Source: Acidobacteriota bacterium (lineage in GTDB: Bacteria > Acidobacteriota > Vicinamibacteria > Fen-336). From it: a DNA stretch of 41,858 bases. Below are positions 8,109 to 16,324 of this stretch, piece by piece. The stretch lies in assembly GCA_003222275.1 (NCBI GenBank), contig QHVJ01000073.1:1-41858 (forward strand), in the 5' to 3' direction. The number at the start of each line of letters is the position of its first letter. Position 1 is the first letter of the stretch. A program made the translations under genes and the position numbers. The notes beneath the pieces were generated by a model. It made no database searches and was not told the DNA's origin. It worked only from the letters and a program-made list of their open reading frames with translations.

Positions 8109-9044
8109 ATGCCGACCTCCCGCACGAAGACCGGGCGTCCCGCCCGCGCCAGCGCCCACCATCCGAAGCCGAAGGCCAAGGCCAAGACTCAGCCGCAGGC
8201 GAAGGCGACGCTCAAGCCGAAGCCCAAGACAGTGGCGGCGCGGCCCGCGCCGAAGGCCGCGCACCCGCCAGCACCGAAGCTGGTGGCCGCGCCACCTCCC
8301 GCCACCGCCAAGGGCGGAGCGAAGGTGGCGGCGGGCGTGATGCCTCCGCCGGCCGGGGCCGCTCGCCCGGGCGCCTCCGCCACGCCGGGCAAACCCGCCG
8401 GGGGCGCCGGCAAGCCCGCCGGCGCCCGCGCTTCCGCCAAGAAGGGCGGCCGCAAGAGCCCGCTGTCCCAGCGCCGCGGGCCGAATGGCGAGCTGTTCCA
8501 GCCCGGAGACCTGCTCCTGCCGACGGGGCCCCAGGGTCCGGACGAGGTCCAGTACCTGCTGCGCGGCTCGGTCGCCGCCGAGCACCCGGCCCCCGAAGCC
8601 GGCGTGTCCGAGATCGTCATCAAGAAGGGACCCGAGGCGGAAGGCGATCGCGGCGAGCTCAGCCGCTTCGCCATGGGGCTCGCGGAGCGCTTCGACAGCG
8701 GCACGATCGAGCCTCTCCTGCCCACGCGTCCCGTGAGCCGGCGGAACTTCGCCGGCGTCGTAGAGCGCGCCAAGCACCGCCGCCGGGAGATCGGCGCGTT
8801 CCTGCGCGGTCTCGACCTCGGCCGCACGGAAAGCTCGCACATGGACTCCCACGGCGAGGCCAGCTTGCAGAGCCTGATGGAATGGGCAGCGCGCCTCGAG
8901 AACCTCGTCGAGGCCGACGAGCCCGACAACGCCGACTACGCGCAGTTCCATCGCGGCATGGACCAGCTCGAGAACACCACCGAGGCGCTCATCGTGGACG
9001 TGGAGCTGACGCTGCGCCGGCTGCGGGACCGCGTCAAGGCCTGA
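8109..9044 (+). CDS. Unknown protein with histone H1-like Lys/Pro/Ala-rich N-terminal tail
   Basis: 311 aa, family not recognised. Residues 1-115 are low complexity, with repeated PKAK, PKPK and KPAG units, strongly basic and resembling histone H1 C-terminal tails and AlgP-type bacterial proteins. Residues 116-311 look folded: GPNGELFQPGDLLLPTGPQGPDEVQYLLRG, then a mixed helical part with RRNFAGVVERAKHRRREIGAFLRGLDLGR and ENTTEALIVDVELTLRRLRDRV. There is no signal peptide or membrane helix, so it is probably cytoplasmic. The basic tail suggests nucleic-acid or polyanion binding (inference). ATG 8109 follows GGAGAG at 8100-8105. The 162-base leader upstream contains a 7-bp hairpin (8039-8045 with 8058-8064). 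Confidence 0.7.
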   Translation: MPTSRTKTGRPARASAHHPKPKAKAKTQPQAKATLKPKPKTVAARPAPKAAHPPAPKLVAAPPPATAKGGAKVAAGVMPPPAGAARPGASATPGKPAGGAGKPAGARASAKKGGRKSPLSQRRGPNGELFQPGDLLLPTGPQGPDEVQYLLRGSVAAEHPAPEAGVSEIVIKKGPEAEGDRGELSRFAMGLAERFDSGTIEPLLPTRPVSRRNFAGVVERAKHRRREIGAFLRGLDLGRTESSHMDSHGEASLQSLMEWAARLENLVEADEPDNADYAQFHRGMDQLENTTEALIVDVELTLRRLRDRVKA

Positions 9045-9052
9045 GCGGAGGC

Positions 9053-11572
9053 GTGGCCGTCCTGCGGCCGCGGAGCAGGCGCGCGCTCGTCCTCCTGCTC
9101 ATGGCCCTCGCCGCGGCCACGGCCTGCCGCCGTCACGAGGCCGGGCCCGCGGTGGCCACGTCGCTGAAGCCGGTGGGCGGCGAGCGCCAGACGCTGCTCC
9201 TCTCGGGCCCGTGGCGCTTCCAGGGGAGCAACGATCTCGAGGGCGCGGAAGCGCCGGCCTTCGACGATCACACGTGGGCGGCGGTCAGCGTGCCCCACAC
9301 GTGGGGAGAGCGGGCGTGGCGCCGCGCGTGGTATCGCATGCATTTCGTGGTGCCGCGCAAGGAGGTCGGCCGGCCGCTCTATCTCGTCTTCGATGGCGCC
9401 GCGACCTTTGCCGACGTCTACGTGAACGGCACCCACCTCGGCCAGCATCGCGGCGCCTTCACGCGCTTCGTCTTCGACGCCCGTCCCGCAGCGGTGGAGG
9501 GCGACAACGTCCTGGCCGTGCGCGTCACGAACGACCCTGCCGACACCGCCGACTCGCTGCCTTCGGGGCTCGGCAAGCAGCTCTACAGGCTCTACGGCGG
9601 CCTCTACCGCAAGGTCTGGCTCCTCAAGACCCATCCCCTCCACGTCGATCCCACCGAGGACGCGTCCCCCGGGGTCTACGTCACGCCGGGCGACGTCACG
9701 GCGCAATCCGCGGACCTCGCGGTGAAGGTGCTCGTCCGCAACTCGGGCGCCGCGCGCCTCCCGGTCGAGGTGCGCTGCCGGCTGCTCGACGCCGCCGGGC
9801 AGCAGGTGCTCGTGCTCGTCCGGAAGATGGAGATCGACGGCGGCGCGTCGGTGCCCGTGTCCGTCGCCGCGAAGGTGGACCAGCCGCGCCTGTGGAGCCC
9901 TTCCGACCCGTATCTGTACCGAGTTCGCGCCGAGGTCGTCTCCGATGATCACGTCGTCGACGCGGTGGAGCAGCGCACGGGGTTCCGGGATTTCCGGATC
10001 GCAGACGGGAGTTTCCTCCTCAACGGCTCCCCGATCGCCCTGCGCGGGGTCGGCAAGCACCAGGAGACCGAGGAGCATGCCACCGCCGTGACCGACGACG
10101 AGCTGCGGGAGGACTTCGCCGGGCTCAGGGACCTCGGCGTCAACTGCGTCCGCCTCGCGCACTACCCCCACGCGGCGCTCGAGTACGACCTCGCCGACGA
10201 GCTGGGGATCCTCGTATGGGCGGAGAACGGCCACTCCAACACGTCCAAGATCACCACCACCGGCGACGCGATCACGAGGGAGATGGTGCGCCAGAACTAC
10301 AACCACCCCAGCATCGTGATGTGGTCGGTGGGCAACGAGACGGCCTTCGTGCGCGTGAACCGCTATGCGGCCGTGGCGCGGGCGGAGGACCCGCAGCGGC
10401 TCATCACCTACGCGAGCAATACCGGCACCCGCGGCCGGCGCTATCCTCTCCTCGATTTCATCGCGCAGAACACCTACCGAGGCTGGTACCGCGGAGCCGC
10501 CGGGGAGTTCGCACAGAAGGCGCGGGAGATGCGTTTCGTGTCGGAATCGGGGGCGGGATCCGTGATTACCCACCATACCGACTACGCGGACGCGCACCGG
10601 GTCGTCGACCACTTCGAGCCCGAGGAATACCGGCAGCACGTCGCGGAGGTGCAGTTCCAGGTCGTGTTCCGCGAGCAGAAGGACCTGCCGTTGTACACGC
10701 TGTGGGTCTTCCGCGACTTCGGGATCGACAAGTACAAGGGGCGCAACACGAAGGGCCTGCTCACCTACGCGGGCCTGCGCAAGGATGCCTACGCGCTCTA
10801 CAAGGCGTTCCTGCGTCCCGACGTCCCTGTCGTCCATCTCACGAGCAAGACCTGCTTCCTGCGCCGCGGCCGGCCCAACAACGGGATCAAGGCGTACTCG
10901 AACCGGCCGGAGCTCACGCTCACGCTGAACGGCGAGGACCGCGGGCGCCGGCGCAACGGCGAGTTCCGCCATCCCGGCGGCCGCATGGTGGACAATGTCT
11001 TCTATTGGCCGGTCGCGATGCGCGAGGGGCGCAACGAGGTCACGGTCACCGACGGCGCGGGACACTCGGACTCCGCCGTCGTCTATTTCTACGGTCGGGG
11101 CGGCCGCCGGGACACCTCCGGGCCCCCGGCGCTCGTGCAGGACCTGAGGTCCAGCAACCCCGCGAGCCCGGCCTTTTTCGTCGACGACGAGATCAGGGCG
11201 GAATGGCCGTTCTACTACGAGTTCGACGGCAGCGCCGACAACACGTTCCATTCGCTGCCCCCCGCCCTCGAGGGCGCGCGCTGGATCAGCACGCGCCGGC
11301 TCAGCAAGCCGCCGTGCCGCACCGACCTGTCGTTCAAGCTGCGGGAAGGGGCGGGCCCGGCGAAGATCTACGTGCTGTTCACGGAGGGCACACCCATCGA
11401 GGCGACGCTCTCCGGGGCGGGATTTCGCGACGCGAACCTCGCCGGCCGGTGGCGCGACAACGATCTGCGGCTCGTCGGCTTCCGGGCCTGGATGAAAGAG
11501 GCGAGAGCCGGGGATAGGATCTCGGTGCCGGGCGCGACCGCCGACTACGTCGTGCTCGTGCAGCCGAAGTAG
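9053..11572 (+). CDS. Glycoside hydrolase family 2 protein (beta-galactosidase/glucuronidase-like), exported
   Basis: 839 aa. The N-terminal signal RRALVLLLMALAAATAC has a Cys at the lipobox position, so it may be a lipoprotein, although -3 is Ala rather than Leu. Domains in order: GH2 sugar-binding jelly roll (LSGPWRFQG ... VYVNGTHLGQHRGAFTRF), immunoglobulin-like domain, and TIM barrel from about residue 320 (SPIALRGVGKHQE). The acid/base is E429 in IVMWSVGNE and the nucleophile is E498 in MRFVSESGAG. The C-terminal 270 residues form additional beta domains (NRPELTLTLNGEDRG; a malectin-like tail). It retains a beta-glycosidase active site, but the sugar specificity cannot be read from sequence. 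GTG 9053 is chosen because it gives a full signal peptide; ATG 9101 is an alternative. Confidence 0.88.
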   Translation: MAVLRPRSRRALVLLLMALAAATACRRHEAGPAVATSLKPVGGERQTLLLSGPWRFQGSNDLEGAEAPAFDDHTWAAVSVPHTWGERAWRRAWYRMHFVVPRKEVGRPLYLVFDGAATFADVYVNGTHLGQHRGAFTRFVFDARPAAVEGDNVLAVRVTNDPADTADSLPSGLGKQLYRLYGGLYRKVWLLKTHPLHVDPTEDASPGVYVTPGDVTAQSADLAVKVLVRNSGAARLPVEVRCRLLDAAGQQVLVLVRKMEIDGGASVPVSVAAKVDQPRLWSPSDPYLYRVRAEVVSDDHVVDAVEQRTGFRDFRIADGSFLLNGSPIALRGVGKHQETEEHATAVTDDELREDFAGLRDLGVNCVRLAHYPHAALEYDLADELGILVWAENGHSNTSKITTTGDAITREMVRQNYNHPSIVMWSVGNETAFVRVNRYAAVARAEDPQRLITYASNTGTRGRRYPLLDFIAQNTYRGWYRGAAGEFAQKAREMRFVSESGAGSVITHHTDYADAHRVVDHFEPEEYRQHVAEVQFQVVFREQKDLPLYTLWVFRDFGIDKYKGRNTKGLLTYAGLRKDAYALYKAFLRPDVPVVHLTSKTCFLRRGRPNNGIKAYSNRPELTLTLNGEDRGRRRNGEFRHPGGRMVDNVFYWPVAMREGRNEVTVTDGAGHSDSAVVYFYGRGGRRDTSGPPALVQDLRSSNPASPAFFVDDEIRAEWPFYYEFDGSADNTFHSLPPALEGARWISTRRLSKPPCRTDLSFKLREGAGPAKIYVLFTEGTPIEATLSGAGFRDANLAGRWRDNDLRLVGFRAWMKEARAGDRISVPGATADYVVLVQPK

Positions 11573-11580
11573 GTCGACGA

Positions 11581-12132
11581 ATGCACACGCGTTATTGCTC
11601 GAACTGCGAAGAGGAGTTCCGCCCAGACATCCTGCGCTGCTCCGACTGCGGCGGCGACCTCGAAGACCGCTACGAAGAAGATGACGGCGAAGGGAGCCGA
11701 GCGGAGAAGACGGAGACGGCCGCGCCGGACCTTCCGGAGCCGCCGGTCGAATACCGTCCCATATTCGCCTGCCGGGACTCGCACTCGCTAAAAGAGGCTG
11801 CGGGCTGTCTCGCCGCGGCCAGCATTCCCTTCCGGGCCACCGGATCCGGGAGCGGCTTCCAATTGCACGTTCGAGCCCAGGACGAGCCCGCGGCGCTCGG
11901 GGCGTTGCGGGGCCGAGAGGGAACCGCCGGCCCTGACGACGAGTCGCCGCCCTTCGTCGGCGCGGAGGGCGGCGTGTGTCCCGCGTGTGGCGCGAGCGTT
12001 CCGGCCGGGGTGCTCGAGTGTCCGGGGTGCGCGTTGGTCGTGGGCGCCGAGGCTGCCCGCTGCGATGCCTGCGGGTCACCGCTGGGGCCCGCCGACGTGC
12101 AGTGCCCGGTGTGCCGCGTACGCGAGGGGTGA
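11581..12132 (+). CDS. Zinc-ribbon protein with a DUF2007-like central segment
   Basis: 183 aa with three paired zinc-knuckle units. The N-terminal unit is YCSNCEEEF ... CSDCGGDL. The two C-terminal units are CPACGASV ... CPGCAL and CDACGSPL ... CPVCRVREG, a double zinc ribbon. Between them (about residues 60-110) is IFACRDSHSLKEAAGCLAAASIPF, resembling the DUF2007 putative signal-transducing domain, which commonly reads as moving down an interface to select one of two copies. The acidic linker EDRYEEDDGEG separates the units. It starts eight bases after the GH2 stop. Zinc binding is well supported; the function is unknown, with protein-protein or regulatory roles most likely. Confidence 0.75.
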   Translation: MHTRYCSNCEEEFRPDILRCSDCGGDLEDRYEEDDGEGSRAEKTETAAPDLPEPPVEYRPIFACRDSHSLKEAAGCLAAASIPFRATGSGSGFQLHVRAQDEPAALGALRGREGTAGPDDESPPFVGAEGGVCPACGASVPAGVLECPGCALVVGAEAARCDACGSPLGPADVQCPVCRVREG

Positions 12133-12138
12133 GGCGGC

Positions 12139-13344
12139 TCAGGCCCGAAGCGCGGCGGCGAGGGATCGCGCGAGCCCGCCGCGGCGCCCGACGGCGATCG
12201 AATCGAGCTTCAGCCAGGAAGCCATCGTCTTCAGCTCGACGGCCAGGGCTTCGGCCACCGGGCCCGGACGCACGCGCGGCTCGGCGTAGGCGGCCAGCAC
12301 ATGGAGGCGCCGAAGCGCACGCTCGGCCTTGAGGTCCACGCGCGCGACCAGCCGATCGCCGAGCAGGAACGGAAGCACGTAGTATCCCCACCGCCGCTTC
12401 GGGCGCGGCACGAAGATCTCCAGCCGGAAGTCGAAGCCGAACAGGCGGCGGGTGCGCGGACGATACCAGACCACGGGGTCGAAGGGAGAGAGCAGGGCGG
12501 CGGCCTCGATCCGCGGCGGCCGCTTCGCCTGCGGGTGGAGATACGCGGCCTCGGGCCAGCCCTCGACCCGGACTTCGCGCAGCTCGCCCGCCGTCACCAG
12601 CTCGGCGAGGCGCGCGCGCGCCACCCGTACCGGCATGCGGTAGTAGTCGGCGAGATCGGCGACGGTGCCCACGCCGTGAGCGCGGGCGGCCAGGCGCAAC
12701 AGCTCTCGCTGCGACTCCTCGTGCGTCGACCGGCGCGCATAGTGATGCGGCGGAAGGCGCCGCTCGGCGAGGTCGAACGCCCGCGCGAAGTTGGGCCGTC
12801 GCTCGGCGACCGCCAGCAGGCCGCGGCCGAAGTGCGCCTCCAGCACCGCCCGCGGCACGGTGCCGATCCACGCGCCCGGGATGCGGCGCGACGCGCCCTC
12901 CGGGCCCGGCAGGTCGTCCGCGGACAGCGGACCCCGGGCGCGCACGTCCGCCAGCACCTGCTCGACGTATCCGGCGTTCTTCTCCATGAACGAGTCGAAG
13001 CCGCGCGGACGCGCGCGGTGGGCCTCCATCCGGTGGCGCAGCAGCGGCCACGTCTCCACGGGCAAGATCGACGCCTCGTGCGCCCACTGCTCGGTGAACT
13101 CCCGCCCGCGGTACACGACCTCGTCGAGGAGCGCGCGGTCGTAGGGCCCGAGCCGCGAGAACGGCACTACGTAGTGGGCCGGGACGAGGACGTTCACGAA
13201 GTCCATCTGCAGGAGGCCGAGCTGCCGGATGGTGCGCCGGAGGGCGGGCGCGCCCACGCGCCCGCGCGGCCGCGGCCGGTCGAAGCCCTGCGCCGCGAGG
13301 GCGATCCGCCTCGCCTCGTCCCGAGCCAGATCACCGGCCGGCAT
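12139..13344 (-). CDS. YcaQ/AlkX-type DNA glycosylase (winged-helix, HTH_42 family)
   Basis: 401 aa. It belongs to the family containing E. coli YcaQ and Streptomyces AlkZ, glycosylases that unhook interstrand crosslinks or remove bulky N-alkylated bases. The family signature near the N terminus is present: RRTIRQLGLLQMDFVNVLVPAHY, with Q46-M-D48 in the catalytic QxD/QxQ position. Tandem winged-helix segments follow (VADLADYYRMPVRVARARLAELV) and then the C-terminal beta domain with LSPFDPVVWYRPRTRRLFGFDFRLEIFVP. ATG 13344 is chosen because homology begins just after it; a longer frame upstream is low-complexity and overlaps the preceding gene. The first 14 bases overlap the stop of the SGNH gene, suggesting translational coupling. 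It converges with the zinc-ribbon gene. Confidence 0.85.
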   Translation of the reverse strand: MPAGDLARDEARRIALAAQGFDRPRPRGRVGAPALRRTIRQLGLLQMDFVNVLVPAHYVVPFSRLGPYDRALLDEVVYRGREFTEQWAHEASILPVETWPLLRHRMEAHRARPRGFDSFMEKNAGYVEQVLADVRARGPLSADDLPGPEGASRRIPGAWIGTVPRAVLEAHFGRGLLAVAERRPNFARAFDLAERRLPPHHYARRSTHEESQRELLRLAARAHGVGTVADLADYYRMPVRVARARLAELVTAGELREVRVEGWPEAAYLHPQAKRPPRIEAAALLSPFDPVVWYRPRTRRLFGFDFRLEIFVPRPKRRWGYYVLPFLLGDRLVARVDLKAERALRRLHVLAAYAEPRVRPGPVAEALAVELKTMASWLKLDSIAVGRRGGLARSLAAALRA

Positions 13345-14554
13345 CGAGCCCCCCACATCCCTCGAGCCAGCGGTGGCGGGCGAGGAAGCGCTGGACTTCC
13401 TCGGCCGCCACGCGATGGCCGAGGGCGGACCAGTGGCCGTCATAGGTGAAATACGGCTCTCCCTCGGTCTCCTCTGCCCGGCGCAGGGCGTCGGTCAGGT
13501 CCAGGACGGGAAACCCGGCCTGGGCGCCGATCTCCTTGGCTCGCTGCGCGACCCGCGCCTGGTCCCAGCCCGCCTCGTCCCATCCGTAGAGCCGGCGGGT
13601 GAGGCGCCAGGTGCGATCGTCGATCTCGAGGCGGCTGGGGACGTACACGAGAAGCAGGCGCGCGCCGCGCGACCGCGCCCGGTCGTCGAGCGAAGCCAGG
13701 ATCGCCGCCGTCTTGGTCCAGGCGTCGTCGATCTGTTCCACCCGGCGCCGCTCGTAGACCCGCAGCTCGAGGCGAGTCTTCATCCTCGGCATCGGCCGCC
13801 ACAGCCCCAGACGCGCGACGAGATCGTACGCGCCCGGCGCTCCATACCAGAGCCGCTCGCGGACCCACTCGAACAGCGCTGATCGGCTCCCGGCCGGCGC
13901 CTCCATCGACGGCTCGGGCACAACGGGGCTCGTCGGCCGGCGTACCGGAACGCGGTGGATGCAGAGACGGCCCTGGCCCATCTGGAACACGGGCTTGGGC
14001 GCGCCGAAGTAGTCCTGGCGGTCGTTGTAGACTACGTCGTTGTAGAAGAAGAAGATGACGACCACCTTCGGCGCGTACCGGTGGCCCTCCGTCTCGTAGA
14101 ATAGAAGCTCCTGGTCGCTGCTGTAGCCGGCGGTGCCGCCGTTGATCACCTGCACCGGGCAGCCCGCGCCGTTCAGAGACGACTCGAGGACCTGCGTCAC
14201 GGTCTGCACCAGCGGCACGGTGTACCCCTCGATGAAGGAGTCGCCGAGGGCGAGGATCCGGGCGGTGCCCGGCGGCGCCTCGTAGCCGCGCTCGGGGTCT
14301 CGCAGCCCGCGGCTGTTGATCGCCACCTCGACCGTGTACTCGCGGCGCCGGTAGACGGTACGCGACCCCGCCTTCTTGCTCCAGCCGAGGATCGGATCGT
14401 AGTCGTGGTAGCGGCCGATCTCGGCCGCCTCCTTGCCTCCAGCCTCTCCGCGGCGCAAGACGCGCACCGCCGCTTCGAGAACGAGCAGCGAGAGGAACGT
14501 CGAAGCGAGGACGAGGAGCAGCGGAGCGAGGCGTTGCCGGAAGGTCTTCGCCAC
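13331..14554 (-). CDS. SGNH/GDSL hydrolase-like protein, membrane-anchored
   Basis: 407 aa. One N-terminal signal anchor (LLLVLASTFLSLLVLEAAV) precedes an extracytoplasmic SGNH domain. Block I is LALGDSFIEGY (S106), block II has the Gly in INGGTAGYSSDQE, block III has N172 in FFFYNDV, and block V is Y-D372-G-H374-W, so the catalytic Ser-Asp-His set is complete. Such proteins often act as O-acyl transferases or esterases on exopolysaccharide beside an MBOAT partner; no MBOAT gene is in the window. The start is GTG 14554. The region 14555-14617 separates it from the divergent HEAT-repeat gene. Pairing with a DNA glycosylase gene downstream is unexpected and may be coincidental. Confidence 0.82.
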   Translation of the reverse strand: MAKTFRQRLAPLLLVLASTFLSLLVLEAAVRVLRRGEAGGKEAAEIGRYHDYDPILGWSKKAGSRTVYRRREYTVEVAINSRGLRDPERGYEAPPGTARILALGDSFIEGYTVPLVQTVTQVLESSLNGAGCPVQVINGGTAGYSSDQELLFYETEGHRYAPKVVVIFFFYNDVVYNDRQDYFGAPKPVFQMGQGRLCIHRVPVRRPTSPVVPEPSMEAPAGSRSALFEWVRERLWYGAPGAYDLVARLGLWRPMPRMKTRLELRVYERRRVEQIDDAWTKTAAILASLDDRARSRGARLLLVYVPSRLEIDDRTWRLTRRLYGWDEAGWDQARVAQRAKEIGAQAGFPVLDLTDALRRAEETEGEPYFTYDGHWSALGHRVAAEEVQRFLARHRWLEGCGGLDAGR

Positions 14555-14617
14555 CTGGGCTGAGCGGCCAGTCTAGCAGTTTGCCCCGGGGCCGCGGGGC
14601 GGAGATACTGGCGGGTG

Positions 14618-15523
14618 ATGGAGAGTACGGAAACTCAGGCGGCCGCGCCCGAGGCGGAGCCAGAGGCGTCCCCCCGACAGACCACTCCTTTCCTCGTCCT
14701 GCAGTTCTTCATCTTCCCCATGGCCATCGTGGCGGTGTGCGTGACGGTGTTCGTGATCTTCGGCCTCATCGCCTCGGAGGGAAAGGGGGCCCGCGCCTAT
14801 CTCGACGAGGTCCGCACCGGCAGCGCCAACCGCCGCTGGCAGGCGGCCTTCGAGCTTTCGAAGGTGCTGCAGGCGCGCAAGGACCCCTCCCTGGCCGAGC
14901 CCGGCTTCGCCGACGAGCTGGTGCGCGTCTTCAACGGCGCCGGTGCCGACGATCCACGGGTGCGGCGCTACCTGGCCCTCGCCCTCGGCCGCCTCGGCGA
15001 CAAGCGGGCGGTGCCGGCGCTCGTCCAGGCCGCCGATCCTCGAGGGGACACCCCGGCCGACCCGGACACCCAGGTCTACGCGGTGTGGGCGCTGGGAGCG
15101 ATCGGGGACCCGGAAGCCATCCCGAGCCTCGTGACGCTGGCGGGGAGCGAGGACGCCGGGTTGCGCAAGGCGGCCGTCCACGCCCTGGGTTCGTTTCCCG
15201 ATGACGCGGCGCGGACGGCGCTCCTCACCGCCGTCAACGATCCGGTGGAGGACGTCCGCTGGAACGCCGCGGTGGCGCTCGCCCGGCGCCGCGACCCGGC
15301 CGCGGCTCCCGTCCTCTTGCAGATGATGGACCGCCGCCACCTGGCCACGATCGCGGATCTCACCGGGGAGCAGCGCGAGGAGGCCGTGCAGCAGGCCGTG
15401 CAGGCGGCCGGAGTCGTCCCCGATCCTGCCCTGCGCTCCGCCCTCGAAGGCCTGCGCGATTCCGATCCGAGCATGAAGGTCCGCGCGGCGGCGCGCGCGG
15501 CGCTGGAGGGCCCGCAACCGTGA
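14618..15523 (+). CDS. Membrane-anchored HEAT-repeat (PBS-lyase-like) protein
   Basis: 301 aa. A disordered Glu/Ala-rich N terminus is followed by one transmembrane helix (LVLQFFIFPMAIVAVCVTVFVIFGLIA) and then about six HEAT-like repeats, e.g. RRYLALALGRLGDKRAVPALVQA, VYAVWALGAIGDPEAIPSLV, LRKAAVHALGSFPDD and VRWNAAVALARRRDPAAAPVL. HEAT repeats are binding scaffolds. Its position immediately before the Rieske/cytochrome b genes suggests a role in assembly or scaffolding of that complex (inference). The start could be GTG 14615 or the adjacent ATG 14618; neither has a well-spaced Shine-Dalgarno sequence. Confidence 0.8.
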   Translation: MESTETQAAAPEAEPEASPRQTTPFLVLQFFIFPMAIVAVCVTVFVIFGLIASEGKGARAYLDEVRTGSANRRWQAAFELSKVLQARKDPSLAEPGFADELVRVFNGAGADDPRVRRYLALALGRLGDKRAVPALVQAADPRGDTPADPDTQVYAVWALGAIGDPEAIPSLVTLAGSEDAGLRKAAVHALGSFPDDAARTALLTAVNDPVEDVRWNAAVALARRRDPAAAPVLLQMMDRRHLATIADLTGEQREEAVQQAVQAAGVVPDPALRSALEGLRDSDPSMKVRAAARAALEGPQP

Positions 15524-15527
15524 CGTC

Positions 15528-15543
15528 ACGTGTCTTGACACGT
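15528..15543. promoter_or_regulatory. Perfect inverted repeat overlapping the -35 box of the Rieske operon
   Basis: ACGTGTC (15528-15534) and GACACGT (15537-15543) form a perfect 7-bp dyad with a 2-base centre, overlapping the TTGACA box at 15535-15540. The geometry fits a dimeric repressor site. No regulator can be assigned from the window. Confidence 0.5.
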
Positions 15544-15562
15544 CGGGGTCACCGGGTAGAAT
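15535..15562 (+). promoter_or_regulatory. Sigma-70-type promoter of the bc-complex operon
   Basis: TTGACA at 15535-15540 and TAGAAT at 15557-15562, 16 bases apart, 5/6 or better matches to both consensus boxes and the best such pair seen in the window. Transcription would begin near 15569, giving a leader of about 45 bases before ATG 15614, with a GAGGT Shine-Dalgarno at 15605-15609. Confidence 0.7.
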
Positions 15563-15613
15563 GGCCAGACTTCAGGCTGTCCGGCGTGTTTCATCCGACC
15601 AGACGAGGTCTTC

Positions 15614-16306
15614 ATGGCTGACGAGAAGGAGGCGGCCGCAGAGGCGACTCCCCCGGGGGGGGCGAAGCCGGGCCCCGTCGGCTCTCCGCCGATGACGCCG
15701 CTGGAGCCGGGCACGGGCGCGACGCCGGCGGCGCAGCCCTACGGACGATCCAACACCATCGGGCCGGGCATCGTCTCCGCCGCCACGGCCGGCAAGGCAC
15801 CGGCCGCGGAGCGCGAAGGCGTCTCGCGCCGCAGCTTCATGAAGTGGTCGCTGCCCGTCGGCTGGGTCGCCTTCTCGGCCGCCTGCGCCTCCAGCCTCGT
15901 CGCCACCGCGCGCTTCCTCTTCCCGAACGTGCTCTTCGAGCCGCCGCAATCGTTCAAGGCGGGCTTCCCGGGCGAGTACAACGTGGGCGAGGTGGACGTG
16001 CGCTGGAAGGATGCCTACGGCGTGTGGATCGTGCGCAACCCCGAGGGCTTCTATGCGCTCATCGCGGTGTGCACCCACCTCGGCTGCTCGCCGAACTGGC
16101 TGCCGGCGGAGAACAAGTTCAAGTGCCCCTGCCACGGCAGCGGGTTCTACATGACGGGAGTGAACTTCGAGGGGCCGGCGCCGCGGCCGCTCGAGCGCGC
16201 CCGCATCGTCCTCGCCGACGACGGGCAGATCCTCGTCGACAAGTCGGTGAAGTTCCAGTCCGAGAAGGGCGAGTGGACGAAGCCGGAGGCGTTCCTGAAG
16301 GTCTAG
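15614..16306 (+). CDS. Rieske [2Fe-2S] protein of a quinol:cytochrome c oxidoreductase
   Basis: 230 aa; carries electrons from quinol at the Qo site to a c-type cytochrome on the periplasmic side. The cluster motifs are complete: C153-T-H155-L-G-C158 and C171-P-C173-H174-G-S. The ligands are C153, H155, C171 and H174, with a C158-C173 disulfide. A twin-arginine signal SRRSFMKWSLP at about residues 70-80 precedes the membrane anchor (VGWVAFSAACASSLVATARF), typical of Rieske export by Tat. The 68-residue Pro/Ala/Gly-rich cytoplasmic extension before the twin-arginine motif is unusually long. It is the first gene after the promoter at 15535-15562 and is followed after 18 bases by the cytochrome b gene. 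Confidence 0.95.
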   Translation: MADEKEAAAEATPPGGAKPGPVGSPPMTPLEPGTGATPAAQPYGRSNTIGPGIVSAATAGKAPAAEREGVSRRSFMKWSLPVGWVAFSAACASSLVATARFLFPNVLFEPPQSFKAGFPGEYNVGEVDVRWKDAYGVWIVRNPEGFYALIAVCTHLGCSPNWLPAENKFKCPCHGSGFYMTGVNFEGPAPRPLERARIVLADDGQILVDKSVKFQSEKGEWTKPEAFLKV

Positions 16307-16324
16307 GAGGTCCAGGCAACTTTC

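Noticed and set aside
8936..13087. Very long open frame (over 1300 codons) on the minus strand opposite the GH2 and zinc-ribbon genes
   Set aside because: Low-complexity Arg/Ala/Gly/Pro sequence without motifs, antisense to a well-supported GH2 enzyme; typical of GC-rich third-position bias.
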